DNA of 64,000 nucleotides. It comes from Hydractinia symbiolongicarpus (lineage: Eukaryota > Cnidaria > Hydrozoa > Anthoathecata > Hydractiniidae). How positions within the stretch are numbered: the first letter of the stretch is position 1; each line of letters begins with the position of its first letter. Of the stretch, positions 10,560 to 22,372 are shown in pieces. A program made the position numbers and the translations under genes. The stretch is taken from contig NC_079883.1 in assembly GCF_029227915.1 (NCBI RefSeq), forward strand, positions 26,474,001 to 26,538,000, given 5' to 3'. The notes under the pieces are model-generated. The model had not been told where the DNA came from. It was given only the letters and a program-made list of their open reading frames with translations, and did not search any database.

Positions 10560-13500
10560 ATGGCGGAGGAGGTACGACGCGTGGAACTTGATCCGCTTGT
10601 GGAGCAAATTTTAGCACACCCTTCTTTCAGGGAAAGTGTTTCGAGACTTTCAGCCTCTCCTATGCCACAACGAACAACAAGAATATCGTATAATACGCCT
10701 CAAGAGGAACTGTCCAGTCTGTACAGGAGAAGAGCTGCAAGCAGTGACAGGGAAACATACCATCATCATCATCATGCTGTTGAGGAGAACACCGCCACTA
10801 CCTCTGTCACAACGACACCAGGGGCTGTTGGAGAAGTCATGGGTAGTCTCAGCACTCATAATCTGGGAAATGTAAATTCACCATCAAGATTTCGAAGGGG
10901 GCATACATTTTACCCTAAGTCAACAAAGAAGAACACTAAAAAATATCAGAAAAAGTCATCAGCAGCTGGTAGTGGTGGAAGGAGTCGCAATAGTGCAAAA
11001 TTTATCACAAAAGAAGTGGTATTACTACCCGATAATAACGAAACGAAAATTATTCGAGGTGAGAGAAAAGCATTACTTATGGAGCAAGGTTTTATTCGTA
11101 GTGAATTGGAGCTTGATAAAAGTTGGGATGAACGTGAAGTTCATGAATTTTTGAAATCCTCATTCAAGGCTAAACTTGACCTGTTAGACGATCCAAAGTA
11201 AGTATAGAGCTTTGCATATTGTTGTAAAAATGTCCTGTGGAGTTGTAATAAACCTTCTTGCCCTCTTTCTCTTGCTCTTCTGACAGTTTGACACTTTGGA
11301 GCATCAGGTACACACACCAGTTATATATTTGTCTTTTTTGGAAGAATCATGCTAAAGACCAGGCAGGCAGGGTGCTATTGAATGTACTATTTTTTATTTT
11401 AGTGTCACAATATTATTGGCAGTGGGTAATTCTCTGCAATTACCATGCCTCAATGAGAGGCAAATGCTTGATGGAGCCAGAATTTCCAGATTATTTTCTC
11501 AAAAGATCATATGGCTAAGACCCAGTTGTGAAATACCATTTGAAAGTGTAAGGAAACAACCCTTGATAACAGATATGCTGGAACAACAACAGGTATATCA
11601 GTTGCTTCTATAAAGGTATTTTAGGGGAGAAGAAGGTTGTAACGGCGGCCAAGCCAGAAAGGAATTTAAAATTTCAAAATGGTTTAATCAACTTTTACAG
11701 GAAAATATTTGCTTAATGTTAATCAAGTTTTTCTTTTTAATCAGATGAATTCAACTTGTAAAAATACTTTGGGATCCCTTTAATGATTATAACTAGAAAT
11801 GGCTGCCAGTTTGAAGCTAAAGCGATCTTTGTCAATCTCTCAGAAAGACTGACTCTTTTGTCATCAGAGCTGTACAAATCATTTGCATTTTTTTAGCAAG
11901 GAATATCAGATGTTGAATCGTTGTCTGATCTTGAGCCTGGAGATGATATTTTCATGAACAGTTGGTATGTATGTACACTTAGGTTTATTTGGAACCTAAG
12001 AGTACAATACATCTTTTATTAACATTTTTTTACGGAAATAAATGCCCAGATTGCAGCAGGCATATCACATGATTTCTTTCATTTTCAGCTTTGGTAATAG
12101 CTTGAATGCCTCTTCTGGTACTAGTGATACTCATACTGACAATCAAGTTCCTTCTTCGTCCACTTCCACTGTGACCAACCGTGTACATGAGCTCCAGAAT
12201 CTGGTCGAAGATCTGCTCGACCAGCAAGCAGCAGAATTGAAAGTTCCAACATCATTACAAGAAGCATTGGAAACTTTAAAAAAAGTTTGACGTCTGAATT
12301 TAAAACATTTAAAGTTGAGCCCGAGGACATTTTGGGTGATACCTTTGCATATTATAAGGATTCTGAATTTGATGCATCAGTACAACTGAGAATCCGCTAC
12401 AAATTGCAACCAGCAGTAGATACTGGTGGTGTATCTAGGCAGTTTTTCAATGACGTTTTCAATCAACTTTTAATTGGTGGAAGTGGTATACCAGCATTAT
12501 TTGAAGGTCCGACTGGTCGAAAAATGCCAATTCAGAATGCTGCAATAACCATTTCTGGTATCATGAATTTGGTTGGAAAGATAATATCCCATTCTATTGT
12601 TTTAACTGGGATCGGTCCAGCATTTTTCTCACCTACTGTGTACAAATACATATGTAGTGGAGATTTAAACTCAACCATACCATTGATATCAGTGGAGGAT
12701 GCGACTACCCGAACAAGGCATTATATAGATTTAGTAAGACTGTTTGTTTGTACTACTATTGTTTTTACATATACAAAAAATGAACGTGTTTATGAATATC
12801 AGAATCTTACTTACTGAATTTGAATCTACTGTATTGTTTTCAGAATTTTGTCAGTGATATGAGCAGTTTGGTGTTTCCCAAATGCATGATGATATATTTT
12901 TTCTTTCAAGCTGAGCCAAATCAATGATGGGAATTTCAGTGATATTACATCCGATGATGGCTTCATGGAATTATTAAATGAAACTGGAACAACCGAAATA
13001 CTTGATGTATGTATCTGTGTCTGTATCTCCTGACAAAATGATAAATTTGAGTTTTCCAATCTCATCACAATAATTAATAAAAGTACTTGAAAAATTTAGA
13101 GAATAGTTGGTCTGAAAATGTGAAATTGCCATCTTAAGAAATTTTTGCAGTTTGGCCCTAATCCTCAAAAATTTCTTCCGCACATATTTCTTCCGCAAAC
13201 AATTTCTTTCCTTTTTAAGGTAAATGTTTTTTCCATAGATTAAAACAAAGGAAAGCATCTTACAGAATATTCTATTCCATGATGTAATTGGGAAAAGAAC
13301 GCTCGTTCTAGACCAAATTCGATCTGGTTTGAAAACTTTGAATGTTCTAGAGATCGTTTCAAAGTGTGAAGATTTGTTTTGTCATTTGTTTGTTGGAACG
13401 GAGATTACAACGCCTACAGAAATATTAAACTACCTCCGTTTCAAAAATGAAAATTCGCAAGTAGCTGTGTACTTGCGACGCTATCTAGCAGATGCAACTC

Positions 13501-13718
13501 CGAATACGTTGAAAGATTTCTTAGCTTTTTCCACAGGATCGAAAATGAAATTGTCAAGAGCACTGAAGGTATCGGAGCAGCCCTCTGATGGAGTATTCGC
13601 GCATACGTGCATGTACAAACTTGTGTTACCTTCGAGTTTTGAATCTTATGAGAGTTTCTGTGATGTTATCAATGCTTCATTGAGAAAAGGATCATCGAAA
13701 AGTTTTACATGTGTATAA
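10560..13718 (+). pseudogene. HECT-domain E3 ubiquitin ligase of the outer transposon (one frameshift)
   Basis: Seven exons fit GT/AG rules and phase: 10560-11197, 11287-11307, 11403-11592, 11897-11964, 12089-12733, 12911-13006 and 13239-13718. The N-terminal exon is Ser/Thr/His-rich, with a segment LLPDNNETKIIRGERKALL. The HECT domain starts in exon 5 (DTGGVSRQFFNDVF) and ends with the catalytic-cysteine motif HTCMYKLVLP, the Cys codon being 13608-13610. HECT ligases accept ubiquitin on this Cys from an E2 and pass it to substrate. A run of seven A at 12278-12284 shifts the frame in exon 5 (LETLKK then stop; the HECT frame reads from SLTSEF), so this copy is probably dead or the base is an assembly error. 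It starts about 320 bp inside the transposon end, so it is cargo or an accessory gene rather than a host gene. Confidence 0.8.
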
Positions 13719-14169
13719 AAAAGGTGTTTACTGATCTGACATTTCCACCCTTGTATGGATTTTTATTGTTATGTTCATTATTTTAAAAAAAGGCTCTGAT
13801 GACATTTGCCTATATGCCTTGAAAATACTTAAACAGCACGCGTTTATACGATTTATGTATACCTTACTGTGATATATTATATTTCTATTATGTTCACAAA
13901 GATTTTTTTCATTTAAAAAAAACAAACAACGAAATGTGCGTTTATCCCTGTGAAGTGAAAGCGTTTTAATTGAAGGACTGGGAAAAGTAGATAAAGTCGA
14001 AACTCTAAAGCTTTTATTTCCGTACTTTCATTATTGTTTCCATTTTTTACACAAAAAGTTATCACTACACAATGTCGTTCCCAGGCCTCCAGAGATATTA
14101 GTGTTCCAATAACAAAACCTCCAAAAGCCCTGGGAACGAGGTTGTTCACTGATCTTTATGTACAAAACT
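13719..14169. other. Intergenic gap between converging HECT and integrase genes
   Basis: AT-rich 3' flank of the outer HECT gene. It contains a small foldback repeat (14075-14141) and then the original integrase stop (minus strand TGA at 14172-14170). Confidence 0.5.
14075..14141. repeat. Small foldback/MITE with TCGTTCCCAGG ends
   Basis: TCGTTCCCAGGC at 14075-14086 is matched in inverse by GCCCTGGGAACGAGG at 14127-14141, giving a roughly 67-bp foldback. No clean target duplication was seen. The sequence is a plausible miniature element inserted between the two converging genes. Confidence 0.45.
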
Positions 14170-14202
14170 TCAGTTGCCCTCGCCTATGCCTATGCAGCAA
14201 CT

Positions 14203-14490
14203 TATGGAGTCATGTACTGGACAAAAGTCACGCTATAGAGTGTCGTGTTGCGTAGTAGAGTGTCGAGGTGCAATATAGATCCCAAGGTCGCGAGTCGTAG
14301 TATAGGTGGACGCGAGGCGAAATAGAGAGTCGCGAGGCGTAATAGTGAGACGCGTATGTAATAATAGAGAGATGCGAGGCGTAATAGAAGGACGCGATGC
14401 GTAACAGAAGGACGCGTTGCGTGATGGAAAGACGCGCAAACAAGGGCGACGCGGCGTGTAGGAAGAGGGGACGCGTACTTTCGCGCCATT
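14203..14490 (+). repeat. Left TIR of inner transposon with tandem 20-bp units
   Basis: The first 27 bases match the right end exactly in inverse, and similarity continues for most of the arm. From about 14300 it consists of imperfect tandem copies of a unit close to GACGCGAGGCGTAATAGAGA. The sequence is far richer in CpG than its surroundings, and this arm is more diverged than the right one. These are probably subterminal integrase-binding repeats. Confidence 0.8.
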
Positions 14491-15390
14491 TGCCTTGGTT
14501 ACCCGTGAATAAATTTCGAATTTTTTCAATTGACTGGCAAATTAATCAAGACAAAACACGAAAGAAAAAGTAAGTTTTTGTAGCAGCTGGGCTGACCGTT
14601 CTCTCTGATTTTTTCTCTCCTGTTTTTTTAATTTCTGCTGTATTATAGTTATATTCTGATAAATTGTGAGAAGTTGCTAATTCATAAGTATGTGTAGTAG
14701 TGAAGGGAAGCAATGTAGGGCAACGACGACATTTGTCAACACAGGTATAGCTGGCACCCCCCCCCCCTCCTCATATATATTTTCTCATTAAAATTTGTAA
14801 TGGGCTAGCTATACTATTGCTATAAATAATGGATTATATTATTTGCCCTAGCAACTTTTACTTCCTTTTTTCCTTCCCTTGTATACACCACCAATCAACC
14901 CCCCTCCCCCTGCAACGAGGAGGGTGCCGATAAGCCGAAAAATGTTATTACACTGCTTGCATGCTATTCTGTTATAAGCAATGTGCTGTTTTTGTATTAA
15001 TATTGTGTTTTGTATCACCATGTGATTACAATGTTTTGATAGGTAAACAGGGCAGCTTATAAAACAGAACGTAGGACTACGACTGGTAGTTAAATGGAAC
15101 TGTGCGGTGCATATGCATGTGTACAACAACACTGTCAACAGGTGTATTGTAATGATGGCAAATTTCTCAAGTTTTGGTTTTCTTCAAGTGACACTGCACC
15201 CATTTTCAAGAATTTTAAATAATGCAGCAAATATGTACAATGTTCTTATTCGATTTTCCTTTAAGGATATTCTTAAGACATTTTTAAATTTTTGTCTTAC
15301 TATCGTGAATATTTATCGGCATGGTTGTAATTTTCAAAACTTTCAAGCTAAATTGTATGTGATGTTTTAGGAATTAAAAATTGATTCAGC
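14491..15390. other. 5' non-coding region of the inner transposon
   Basis: No gene seen. It holds a C-run at 14758-14767 and a CCCCTCCCCC stretch near 14900. Any promoter or 5' UTR exon of the HECT gene would lie here, but no element could be fixed with confidence. Confidence 0.4.
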
Positions 15391-17753
15391 ATGCAGAAAG
15401 TGAAAGACGCTATAGACAGACTGAATAATGCATTGGATGGTCTGTCATCATCAACAACAAGTACTCAAAATAATCCAAATCAGAACATCTTCCAGAGTCC
15501 AAACTCACATCCAAGTCCAAACTTACATCCAAGTCCACAACATCAGAGAATTCTACAAGATTTCAAGTAGGTTGATATTTTTAAGAGTTGTGAATTTCTG
15601 CTCCCAGCATGATCATTGCCTCCTTTGTATCTTTTCGATAAGTTTCAATAATCATCTCTCCAGGAGTACTGCTCACAGGCATTATGCTGATTGTGACTAT
15701 TGAATTTTTTCGTGCCTTTGTACCTTTTTATAACATTTTTCATTTTTTTGATTTTGTTCAACTTTAATTTTTTTCTGTATACACTGAGTAGAAAGATTAT
15801 TATGTTTGAGACAGATTTTTATTTTAATTCTTGTTCTGTTTCAGTAAGCAATTTCCAGCGTTGAATGCTGGTGGTAGCCGATATCGCCCACAAGCAAAGA
15901 AACCACGTCTCTCTAATAACTTCATTAAGGACACATGGACCCATAAATTCTGTGCACTGAGCTACAAAGATACATCAGTTTCACCTAATACACGTGAATT
16001 AATGGAGCTAAACCAAGTTGGTCTCGGAATTGAAAAAGTTGTTTTTCCTTCCAAAACTGGAACACATGCTATGCTTCTGGAAGAGTTAACAAAAGCTTAT
16101 CCAAAATTATCATCACAGAGTGGTGGCATTGAACTTCTGAGGGCTGAGAGTGGTGGAATAAACCGACCATTGGTGTTGATACCACCAAGAAAAGATGGTT
16201 ATTCTATCAGCTATTTAAAAAATTTAGTACCCGGTCACGCTGTAATATACATCAGACCAGTGCAGAGCGACTTACCAATGGAGGAACCAACTATGGATTC
16301 AGGTATTGAAGTTAACTGTGTACGATGTAATCAGAAATATCCGTTAAATGATTTAAGATTCCATCAAGCTTATTGTCAACTTGATGATGACATTTTTCCA
16401 GAGATGATAGACGATGAAGCTGGGCCATCGAATGAAAAAGAAGTAGGAAGTACTTCTCCCCATATCGATACTTTGTCGGCAATGTTTCCTCGAATCTCTA
16501 AAGCCACAATTCAGGACATTTTACGGAATACCAAATCTATCGATGTGGCAGCCAATATTTTGAGTGAGAAAAGTGCAAGTGAAAATATGTCTGACATGCT
16601 GCAAATTAAATGTGTAGATAAGGACATGTCTTTAAAAGAAATTCTCAATCAAATTACATCTCTTGCTTCAGAAAATGATACAATCACTTTGGAAATTGAA
16701 CGTGACAATCTTTGGATGGAATCCTTGAGATTTTACAAAAGGAACCTTGTGAATTCTCAAGTTATGACCAAAAAATTGATCATTGAGTTTAAAGGAGAGG
16801 ACGGCCTTGATGGTGGGGCAATGAAAACCGAATATTTCAACCTTTTGTTAGAAGAAGTTAAAAATCGTCTATTTGAAGGTGAAAATAACAGTTTGTTGCC
16901 TGTGAAAGACATCACAAAAGCTGTGCTTTTCAAAGTTGCTGGTATGATTATCGTACATTCATTGATTGCTGGTGTTGACACCGGCTTCCCAGTATTAGCA
17001 AAACCATACTTTTTACACATGTGTGGTAGAGATACCGACAGTTTGATTGAAAGTTTGAATAAAAGCCACATACCAGCAAATGCAACAACTGAAAATTTGA
17101 TTGAATTGATTGAATCACTTGATCAATGTAAAACAAAGGACGATATAGACAAACTGCTTTACAAGGACAATCAGAAGCAAGATGTGTTTTGGTCACTTAT
17201 TAATTCTGCGCATTGGCCTGCCGACAAGAATATTAACAAAGAAAATGTCCCATTACTGGTTCAACAACTCATTTTGAATGATGTGATATTGTCACGCCGA
17301 AACTCTTCAGACATGTTATTCGAAGGTTTGAGCTCGTGCAATTTCTTGAATACGATTCGGTGTCATTGGAAAGTTATGGATCAAATATTTTGTGCTGGTT
17401 ATCGCATGATTGAGAGTAAAGAATTTATCAAATGTTTTAGTTTTGACGAACCAACTTCCTTCGTGGAGACACAGGCAAAGAAATTTTTTCTGTCGTTTAT
17501 TGAAAAAAGTGACAGTATGACATTGAGTAAAGTACTTGCCTTCTGTACTAGTCATACAGTTGTTCCACTGGATGGTATGAAAAATGAAATCAGAGTGAAA
17601 TACATGTCGGATGATGAAAAAAACAGTATGTGCAAATCCTCTGCATGTTTAAAAATAATCTACCTACCTACAGTTCATTCTGTAGAAAAGGCGTTTCACA
17701 ATATGTTGGCAACAGCTTTAGCATGTGAATCAAAGGGATTCGCAAATCCATGA
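15391..17753 (+). CDS. HECT E3 ubiquitin ligase with zinc-finger and CUE-like segments (inner transposon)
   Basis: Two exons, 15391-15566 and 15845-17753, join in phase (donor CAA/GTAGGT, acceptor TTTCAG) to give about 695 residues. In order: a Ser/Asn/Pro-rich start; a basic stretch (QAKKPRLSNNF); a conserved domain around residues 80-190; a CX2C..HX4C-like finger (CVRCNQ...FHQAYC); and a segment LSAMFPRISKATIQDILRN matching the ubiquitin-binding CUE pattern. The HECT domain follows, with GLDGGAMKTEYF and a C-terminal SSACLKIIYLP. The acceptor Cys codon is 17646-17648, followed by the usual LP. It would take ubiquitin from an E2 and transfer it to a target. No stops or shifts interrupt it. 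It lies inside the TIRs with the integrase, so it travels with the element; what it ubiquitinates is unknown. Confidence 0.85.
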
Positions 17754-18467
17754 TAATTGTAAATTTTTAGGGGCACTAACGAGTTTATTTTTTTCCTTCA
17801 AGGTGATCGATTTTTAGCTTATGTTGTCATTGTTCTTATTATGTTGTCATTGAGAAAAAATGCCGATTTTTTTTCTTTTTCTTCCAAAATATGCCTCACT
17901 TCTATAAAACTGATTTTTTTTCTGGTGGGGGGGAATATAAAAATCCTGTCAGTCCTATGCAAGAATTCTTCCAGTGATATACATACTTTTAATGATCAGA
18001 TTGATTATGATTAGTCTCGAATTTATGACTGACTTGTACGCTCCTTGAAGTCTATATATACTGCACATGCATTTATAAGTTCGTCTTTTTGTTGTTCTAT
18101 TTTGTTTGTTTTCTAACTTTTATATGGAAAAGATGTATGGTTATAGTCGTGATCAAGTTACGCATTGCATTATCATTCAGCTGTGCTAACCAAGAAGATA
18201 TTTTTCTTTTCTTTTTATTTCACAAGGGTTATGTTTGTTATTTTGTTCTTTATGTGAAAAAATGTTCTACTTATATACGGTCGACTCACTCAGAGAAAGT
18301 TATTTAAAAACAGAACTGTTATCGTTAAGTAACTTTTAAACATATTTCGAACATTTTGGAGGGAATTTCGTCTGGCATTTTTAGGATTTATTGTATGATT
18401 AAACAAACAAGTGGTTTTGTTGACATTTCGTGTACTTATGCAGTACTTTTATTTTTCAGAATATAAC
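17754..18467. other. Spacer between inner HECT and integrase genes
   Basis: T-rich non-coding sequence with short runs of T and G. A TTTTTCAG acceptor-like site ends at 18459, just before the integrase ATG, so an upstream 5' UTR exon is possible. Confidence 0.45.
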
Positions 18468-19889
18468 ATGAATATACAACAATTGAGTCCAGTTGTTGAT
18501 ACATTGAAACTAATCCAGTCGTTATTGTCATCCTTTGTTGACGCGAATACAGCAGATTTGGATTATCCTGTCTATAGACTTGATGAACTTTACAGCTTCT
18601 GCTCTAGAGCAGCTTTAGAGTATCCAGATGTTATAACCGAAAATGTACTGAGTAGTATTCATCAAGCATCAGTGATAATTCAATCAGTGAACAAAACTAG
18701 TAACGCGGAAACTGTACGGCACAAGATAGGCAGGCCTTCTTTCGATATACCTGAGGAAACTCTAAAAACTTTAGTGAGGTTGAATTTTTCGCAGACGGCA
18801 ATAGCTGAAATGTTCGGAGTAAGTGCAAAAACTATTCAAAGAAGATTTAAAGAGTTTGATATTGAACCTAAATCGCACACTATGATTGGTGACGAGGAAC
18901 TTGATGAACATGTCAAAAAAATTATTTCAGATTTTCCTAACTGTGGCATACGTAGAATGAAAGGTTTTTTACTGTCTCATGGTTATCACATTCCTTGGAA
19001 AGTTGTTCGTGATAGTATGTGGCGGGTTGATCCATCAGGGCTATTGATGCGCTCGTTGCAACGTAATGTAGTTCGAAGAAGAAAATATAGTGTTGCAGCG
19101 CCAAGGTCATTGTGGCATATAGACGGCAATCACAAATTGATAAGATGGTCGATAGTCATTCATGGCGGCATAGATGGGTATTCTAGGCGTCTAATGTTTC
19201 TGTCGTGCGGATCAAGTAACAAGGCTACTGTAGTACTCGATTTATTTCTGACCGCAGTACAAAATTTTGGCTTGCCGTCGCGTGTAAGAGGAGATCATGG
19301 GGTGGAAAATGTAGACGTTGCTTGGTTTATGATATCAAGACGAGGAAGTAATCGTGGTAGCTTTATCGCTGGGAAAAGTTGCCATAACCAAAGGATAGAG
19401 AGGTTCTGGAGAGATCTATTCCACGGCTGCACATACATATACCACAACATATTCACTTACTTGGAAGAGATAGGAGCCTTGGATATATCGAATGAGTTGC
19501 ATTTGTTTTGCCTTCATTATGTTTTTATTCCAAGAATAAATGCACATTTTCAAAGATTTATCCTGGGCTATGATCACCATCCTATCCGAACAGAGAGAAA
19601 CCTTTCTCCTCTTCAATTATGGGAAAGAGGTTTGTTGTTGCAAAGGAGACCGTCAGAAGATGATATTGTCGATGACTGCGATTCATATGGTATAGATTGG
19701 AGTGTACCGAGTCATTATATCGAAACCCGTGACGATGCTATTGTGGTTCCCGAGATAAATCATCCATTTCAAAGTAATGACTTATACCTGGAATTTTGTA
19801 GATCTAACGATCCAATGGCAAATTGCGATAACTTCGGTATCGAAGTGTTTCTTCGAACTGTTCAGGTCGTAGAAAGTACATTGTTATGA
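18468..19889 (+). CDS. DDE integrase/transposase of the inner transposon
   Basis: A single uninterrupted frame of 473 codons from ATG 18468; an upstream in-frame start is possible but lies before an acceptor-like TTTTTCAG. Residues 1-85 are helical and unassigned. A helix-turn-helix ([20 protein letters not shown]) follows a GRPSF linker. The catalytic core has WHIDGNHKL (first Asp), VRGDHGVEN (second Asp) and HNQRIERFW (Glu), with 34 residues between second Asp and Glu, as in IS3 and retroviral integrases. The outer element's integrase at 20706-22362 has the same domain order. Its role is cutting and joining the TIR ends, in line with the 6-bp target duplications. No damage is visible. Confidence 0.88.
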   Translation: MNIQQLSPVVDTLKLIQSLLSSFVDANTADLDYPVYRLDELYSFCSRAALEYPDVITENVLSSIHQASVIIQSVNKTSNAETVRHKIGRPSFDIPEETLKTLVRLNFSQTAIAEMFGVSAKTIQRRFKEFDIEPKSHTMIGDEELDEHVKKIISDFPNCGIRRMKGFLLSHGYHIPWKVVRDSMWRVDPSGLLMRSLQRNVVRRRKYSVAAPRSLWHIDGNHKLIRWSIVIHGGIDGYSRRLMFLSCGSSNKATVVLDLFLTAVQNFGLPSRVRGDHGVENVDVAWFMISRRGSNRGSFIAGKSCHNQRIERFWRDLFHGCTYIYHNIFTYLEEIGALDISNELHLFCLHYVFIPRINAHFQRFILGYDHHPIRTERNLSPLQLWERGLLLQRRPSEDDIVDDCDSYGIDWSVPSHYIETRDDAIVVPEINHPFQSNDLYLEFCRSNDPMANCDNFGIEVFLRTVQVVESTLL

Positions 19890-20395
19890 ACACCACTATT
19901 AGTTCACTCACAGAACTTTTGATTGAATTGCTTAACTTGACATTAGTTACATTAGATACATTACAAAGAAGAAATTCAAACATTTTGTTCACTATATACG
20001 TACTAGATATTATGCTTAGGTAAAATAAAGCTCCTTCAGTTCTTCTAACCACGCGAAAAAATAGCCACAGCAGTAGTCATTTAATAAGTTCTTCCCGTGC
20101 CTAATTATAGAGCGCGCTCTTTTTTGTTTCCCCGTCCCAACGTCGAAAAGTTGTATTATGCCCTGATCGAGGTTGTTATTCTGCTTATCATAACTCCCCT
20201 CTAATAGGCATATAATATACACGAGAGGTTATGATGAACTAGTAGCCCTTGTACACCAAGTATGGAATCTTTTTTTTTCATTTTTTCCTTTTAAAGTATT
20301 CATGACAAGAAAAAAGTGAAGATGTATGTAAGCGTAGTTCTTTCTCTGACACGGATCCTCCCATCACACATCTTATTACGCTCCGACTTTACACG
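19890..20395. other. 3' non-coding region of the inner transposon
   Basis: AT-rich sequence after the integrase stop, with no gene seen. It runs into the right TIR. Confidence 0.45.
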
Positions 20396-20705
20396 TATTT
20401 CTATTACGCCTCGCGTCCTTCTATTACGCCTCGCGTCTCTCTATTACGCCTCGCGTCTCTCTATTACGCCTCGCGTCCTTCTATTACGCCTCGCGTCTCT
20501 CTATTACGCCTTGCGTCTCTCTATTACGCCTCGCGTCCTTCTATTACGCCTCGCGTCTCTCTATTATTACATACGCGTCTCACTATTACGCCTCGCGTCC
20601 ACCTATACTACGCCTCGTGACCTTGGGATCTATATTGAACCTCGACACTCTACTACGCAACACGACACTCTATAGCGTGACTTTTGTCCAGTACATGACT
20701 CCATA
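20396..20705 (-). repeat. Right TIR of inner transposon with tandem 20-bp units
   Basis: Nine or so near-perfect copies of a 20-bp unit (plus-strand reading CTATTACGCCTCGCGTCTCT) lie at 20400-20590. The unique terminal part ends at 20705 and matches 14203 onward in inverse. Confidence 0.85.
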
Positions 20706-22362
20706 GCAACTATCATTGGCATGTCCTTGTGCATATTCGACAGTTTGTAGATAGTTGTCGATACCTTCATTTGCGTCATCGTGTAATGAATTGACCAGAG
20801 TTCCTAAAATCACTGAATGGTGATGACATAAAAGAGACAGTGTCTCTGGAATTTCCACATCGTTGTCGGAATTTATCTCTGGCAGAGGGGCAGTTTCGTC
20901 TATGCCATAGTCATGCCAACTTTGCACTTGGGCGGCTTCTAGAGACAATGGATCATTTTCGATCACTCTTGTCATACCTTCGTGCCATAATTGACGAGGC
21001 GATTTATTGTGTGCACTTGACATTGGGTGGAAAGCCCAATCCCTGACCAACTCATTCAAAGCTTCGTTTATACGGTCTGTATATACGTAGTGTAACGAAA
21101 AAAGATGTACTTCATTCAAAGGATCAAGAAATCCTTGTCTTTCCAGAAAGTAAAAAATATTTTTAAAGTGGCGAACGATATTGCGTTTAACCTCACCCCA
21201 TAGTCGCTCAATCCTTTGATTGTGAACAGACAATCCACATATCATACTTCCACGATTTAGTCCCCTCTCTGGACAGCTTAACATGAAACGTGCAATTTCA
21301 ACATTCTCTGTGCCAAAATCAGCACGTATGCGTGATGGTAATCCATGTTTTCGAATAGCTTCCTCGAACAATTTAAACACAGTGTCTGCTCGGTTGTTAG
21401 TGCTACATTTAAGGTATGTTATCATTCTGCTATAACCGTCCATTCCACCGTGAATTACGAAGCGCCATCGTATGAGCTTATGATGTCCGTCAACATGCCT
21501 AAAAGTGAAATTTATTCATTCACTCAGTAGTCGGTCAAGTAACAGGGGAGATATATAATTGACTTAAATGTGCTCACCACAGCGAATTAGGAGCTTTCAC
21601 ATGATATGCTCTTCGTACAATGCTGATGGTTCTACGTAATGCTCGACTCACCGGATCAACTGCAACAATAGCTTCTCTAATTCGTGCGCGTTGTACGTTG
21701 ATGTTCCCAGATCTACAAGCTCCTATCACATATGATTTCCCTGCATTCGGTAAAGTATTGAGTACTTATTGAACAATACTTTCGAGATTGTCCTGGCTAA
21801 TTTTGGTGTAAAACTGGCGTTCTCCACACCTTTCCGAAATGCTCATTCCAAATTCAACTCTTCTTCTGGATATAGTTTTACTAGAGACACCTATGATTTC
21901 AGCCACTTTGCTCCATGAACGATGGATTGAAAACAGACGTTCCAACTCATTTTTCCCCACAATTTTTCGTGGTCTCCCATTAGCTCCTGTATTCTCACTA
22001 GGGCAGCTACTTCTAGCAACTGCTGGTGTCGGATCATGATTACTTACTTGTAGGTCGAATTGGTTTTTAAGGGTTTGAATCTCAAAAACAATTTGATCTA
22101 AATTGATAACAATGTCATTGATTGTACCTCTTACATTTCCTTCCTCGAAACGATTTCTTATCACCTGCAGTGTTGTAAGATATTCATCTGTCCGTCGGTA
22201 CAAATACTCACATGCGTTGAGATCACTTGAAAACAGCTGTCGTCTTGCAAGACGAATTTGGGAAGGTAAATCTCGTAAGAACTCTTCGATCGTAATTTGA
22301 TCCGCCATCTTGCATAGCACATGTTTATGACCCTGCACACAGTGACCTGCGTTGGTTTCCAT
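20706..22362 (-). pseudogene. DDE integrase of the outer transposon, split by the inner transposon
   Basis: Exon 1 runs 22362-21578 and exon 2 from 21498 downward, joined across a 79-bp GT/AG intron (21577-21499) so that the core reads LWHVDGHHKL (first Asp). Exon 1 has an N-terminal helical region (an alternative start is MADQITIEEF), a GRPRK linker and an HTH (SWSKVAEIIGVSSKTISRR). Exon 2 has RADFGTENVE (second Asp) and HNQRIERLW (Glu), 36 residues apart. An in-frame TAA follows ESIVQ at about 21765 and ends the chain before the core. The inner element is inserted at 20706; the last few codons and the stop lie at 14196-14170. The frame past 20705 reads inner TIR sequence, not integrase. The gene starts close to the right end of the outer element. 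Confidence 0.85.
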
Positions 22363-22372
22363 TCCCCCTCCC

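Larger units (their letters stand above)
14203..20705 (+). mobile_element. Inner DDE/HECT DNA transposon (IS3EU-like), apparently intact
   Basis: The ends are inverted copies starting TATGGAGTCATGTAC followed by TGGACAAAAGTC. The element is flanked by an exact 6-bp duplication GCAACT (14197-14202 and 20706-20711). It sits inside the last codons of the outer element's integrase gene. With one GCAACT copy removed, the outer reading frame runs through the junction to a nearby TGA at 14172-14170. Genes: a HECT ligase (15391-17753) and a DDE integrase (18468-19889), both on the plus strand and without disabling changes. The TIRs are about 300 bp and rich in a 20-bp CpG-containing unit. All parts needed for autonomous movement appear present. 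Confidence 0.88.

Noticed and set aside
10758-10776. Histidine run in the outer HECT exon 1 as a tag or vector sequence
   Set aside because: It is a CAT/CAC run inside a natural low-complexity region with the inverted genomic relatives of its exon; no vector sequence is nearby.
14758-14767. C-rich runs here and at 40760-40778 as G-quadruplex or i-motif regulatory elements
   Set aside because: They are single homopolymer runs without the four spaced tracts needed, so simple slippage is the better explanation.
15391-17753. Host HECT ligase gene
   Set aside because: It lies fully within matched TIRs and an exact target duplication, next to the integrase. A second HECT gene has the same relation to the outer element.
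20400-20590. Regular short repeats that could suggest a CRISPR array (also 14300-14410)
   Set aside because: Units are contiguous 20-mers with no unique spacers. They lie in the TIRs of a eukaryotic transposon with no cas genes.
20670-20705. Natural C-terminus of the outer integrase reading YGVMYWTKVTL
   Set aside because: These codons are the inner element's TIR read through the junction. The same sequence appears at the other TIR, and the flanking GCAACT duplication places the real end at 14170-14196.
18468-22362. IS3-like integrases as bacterial contamination or horizontal transfer
   Set aside because: One gene has a spliceosomal intron. The elements have eukaryotic-type TIRs, are paired with HECT genes and are nested in eukaryotic TEs. 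A eukaryotic IS3EU-like superfamily explains them better.
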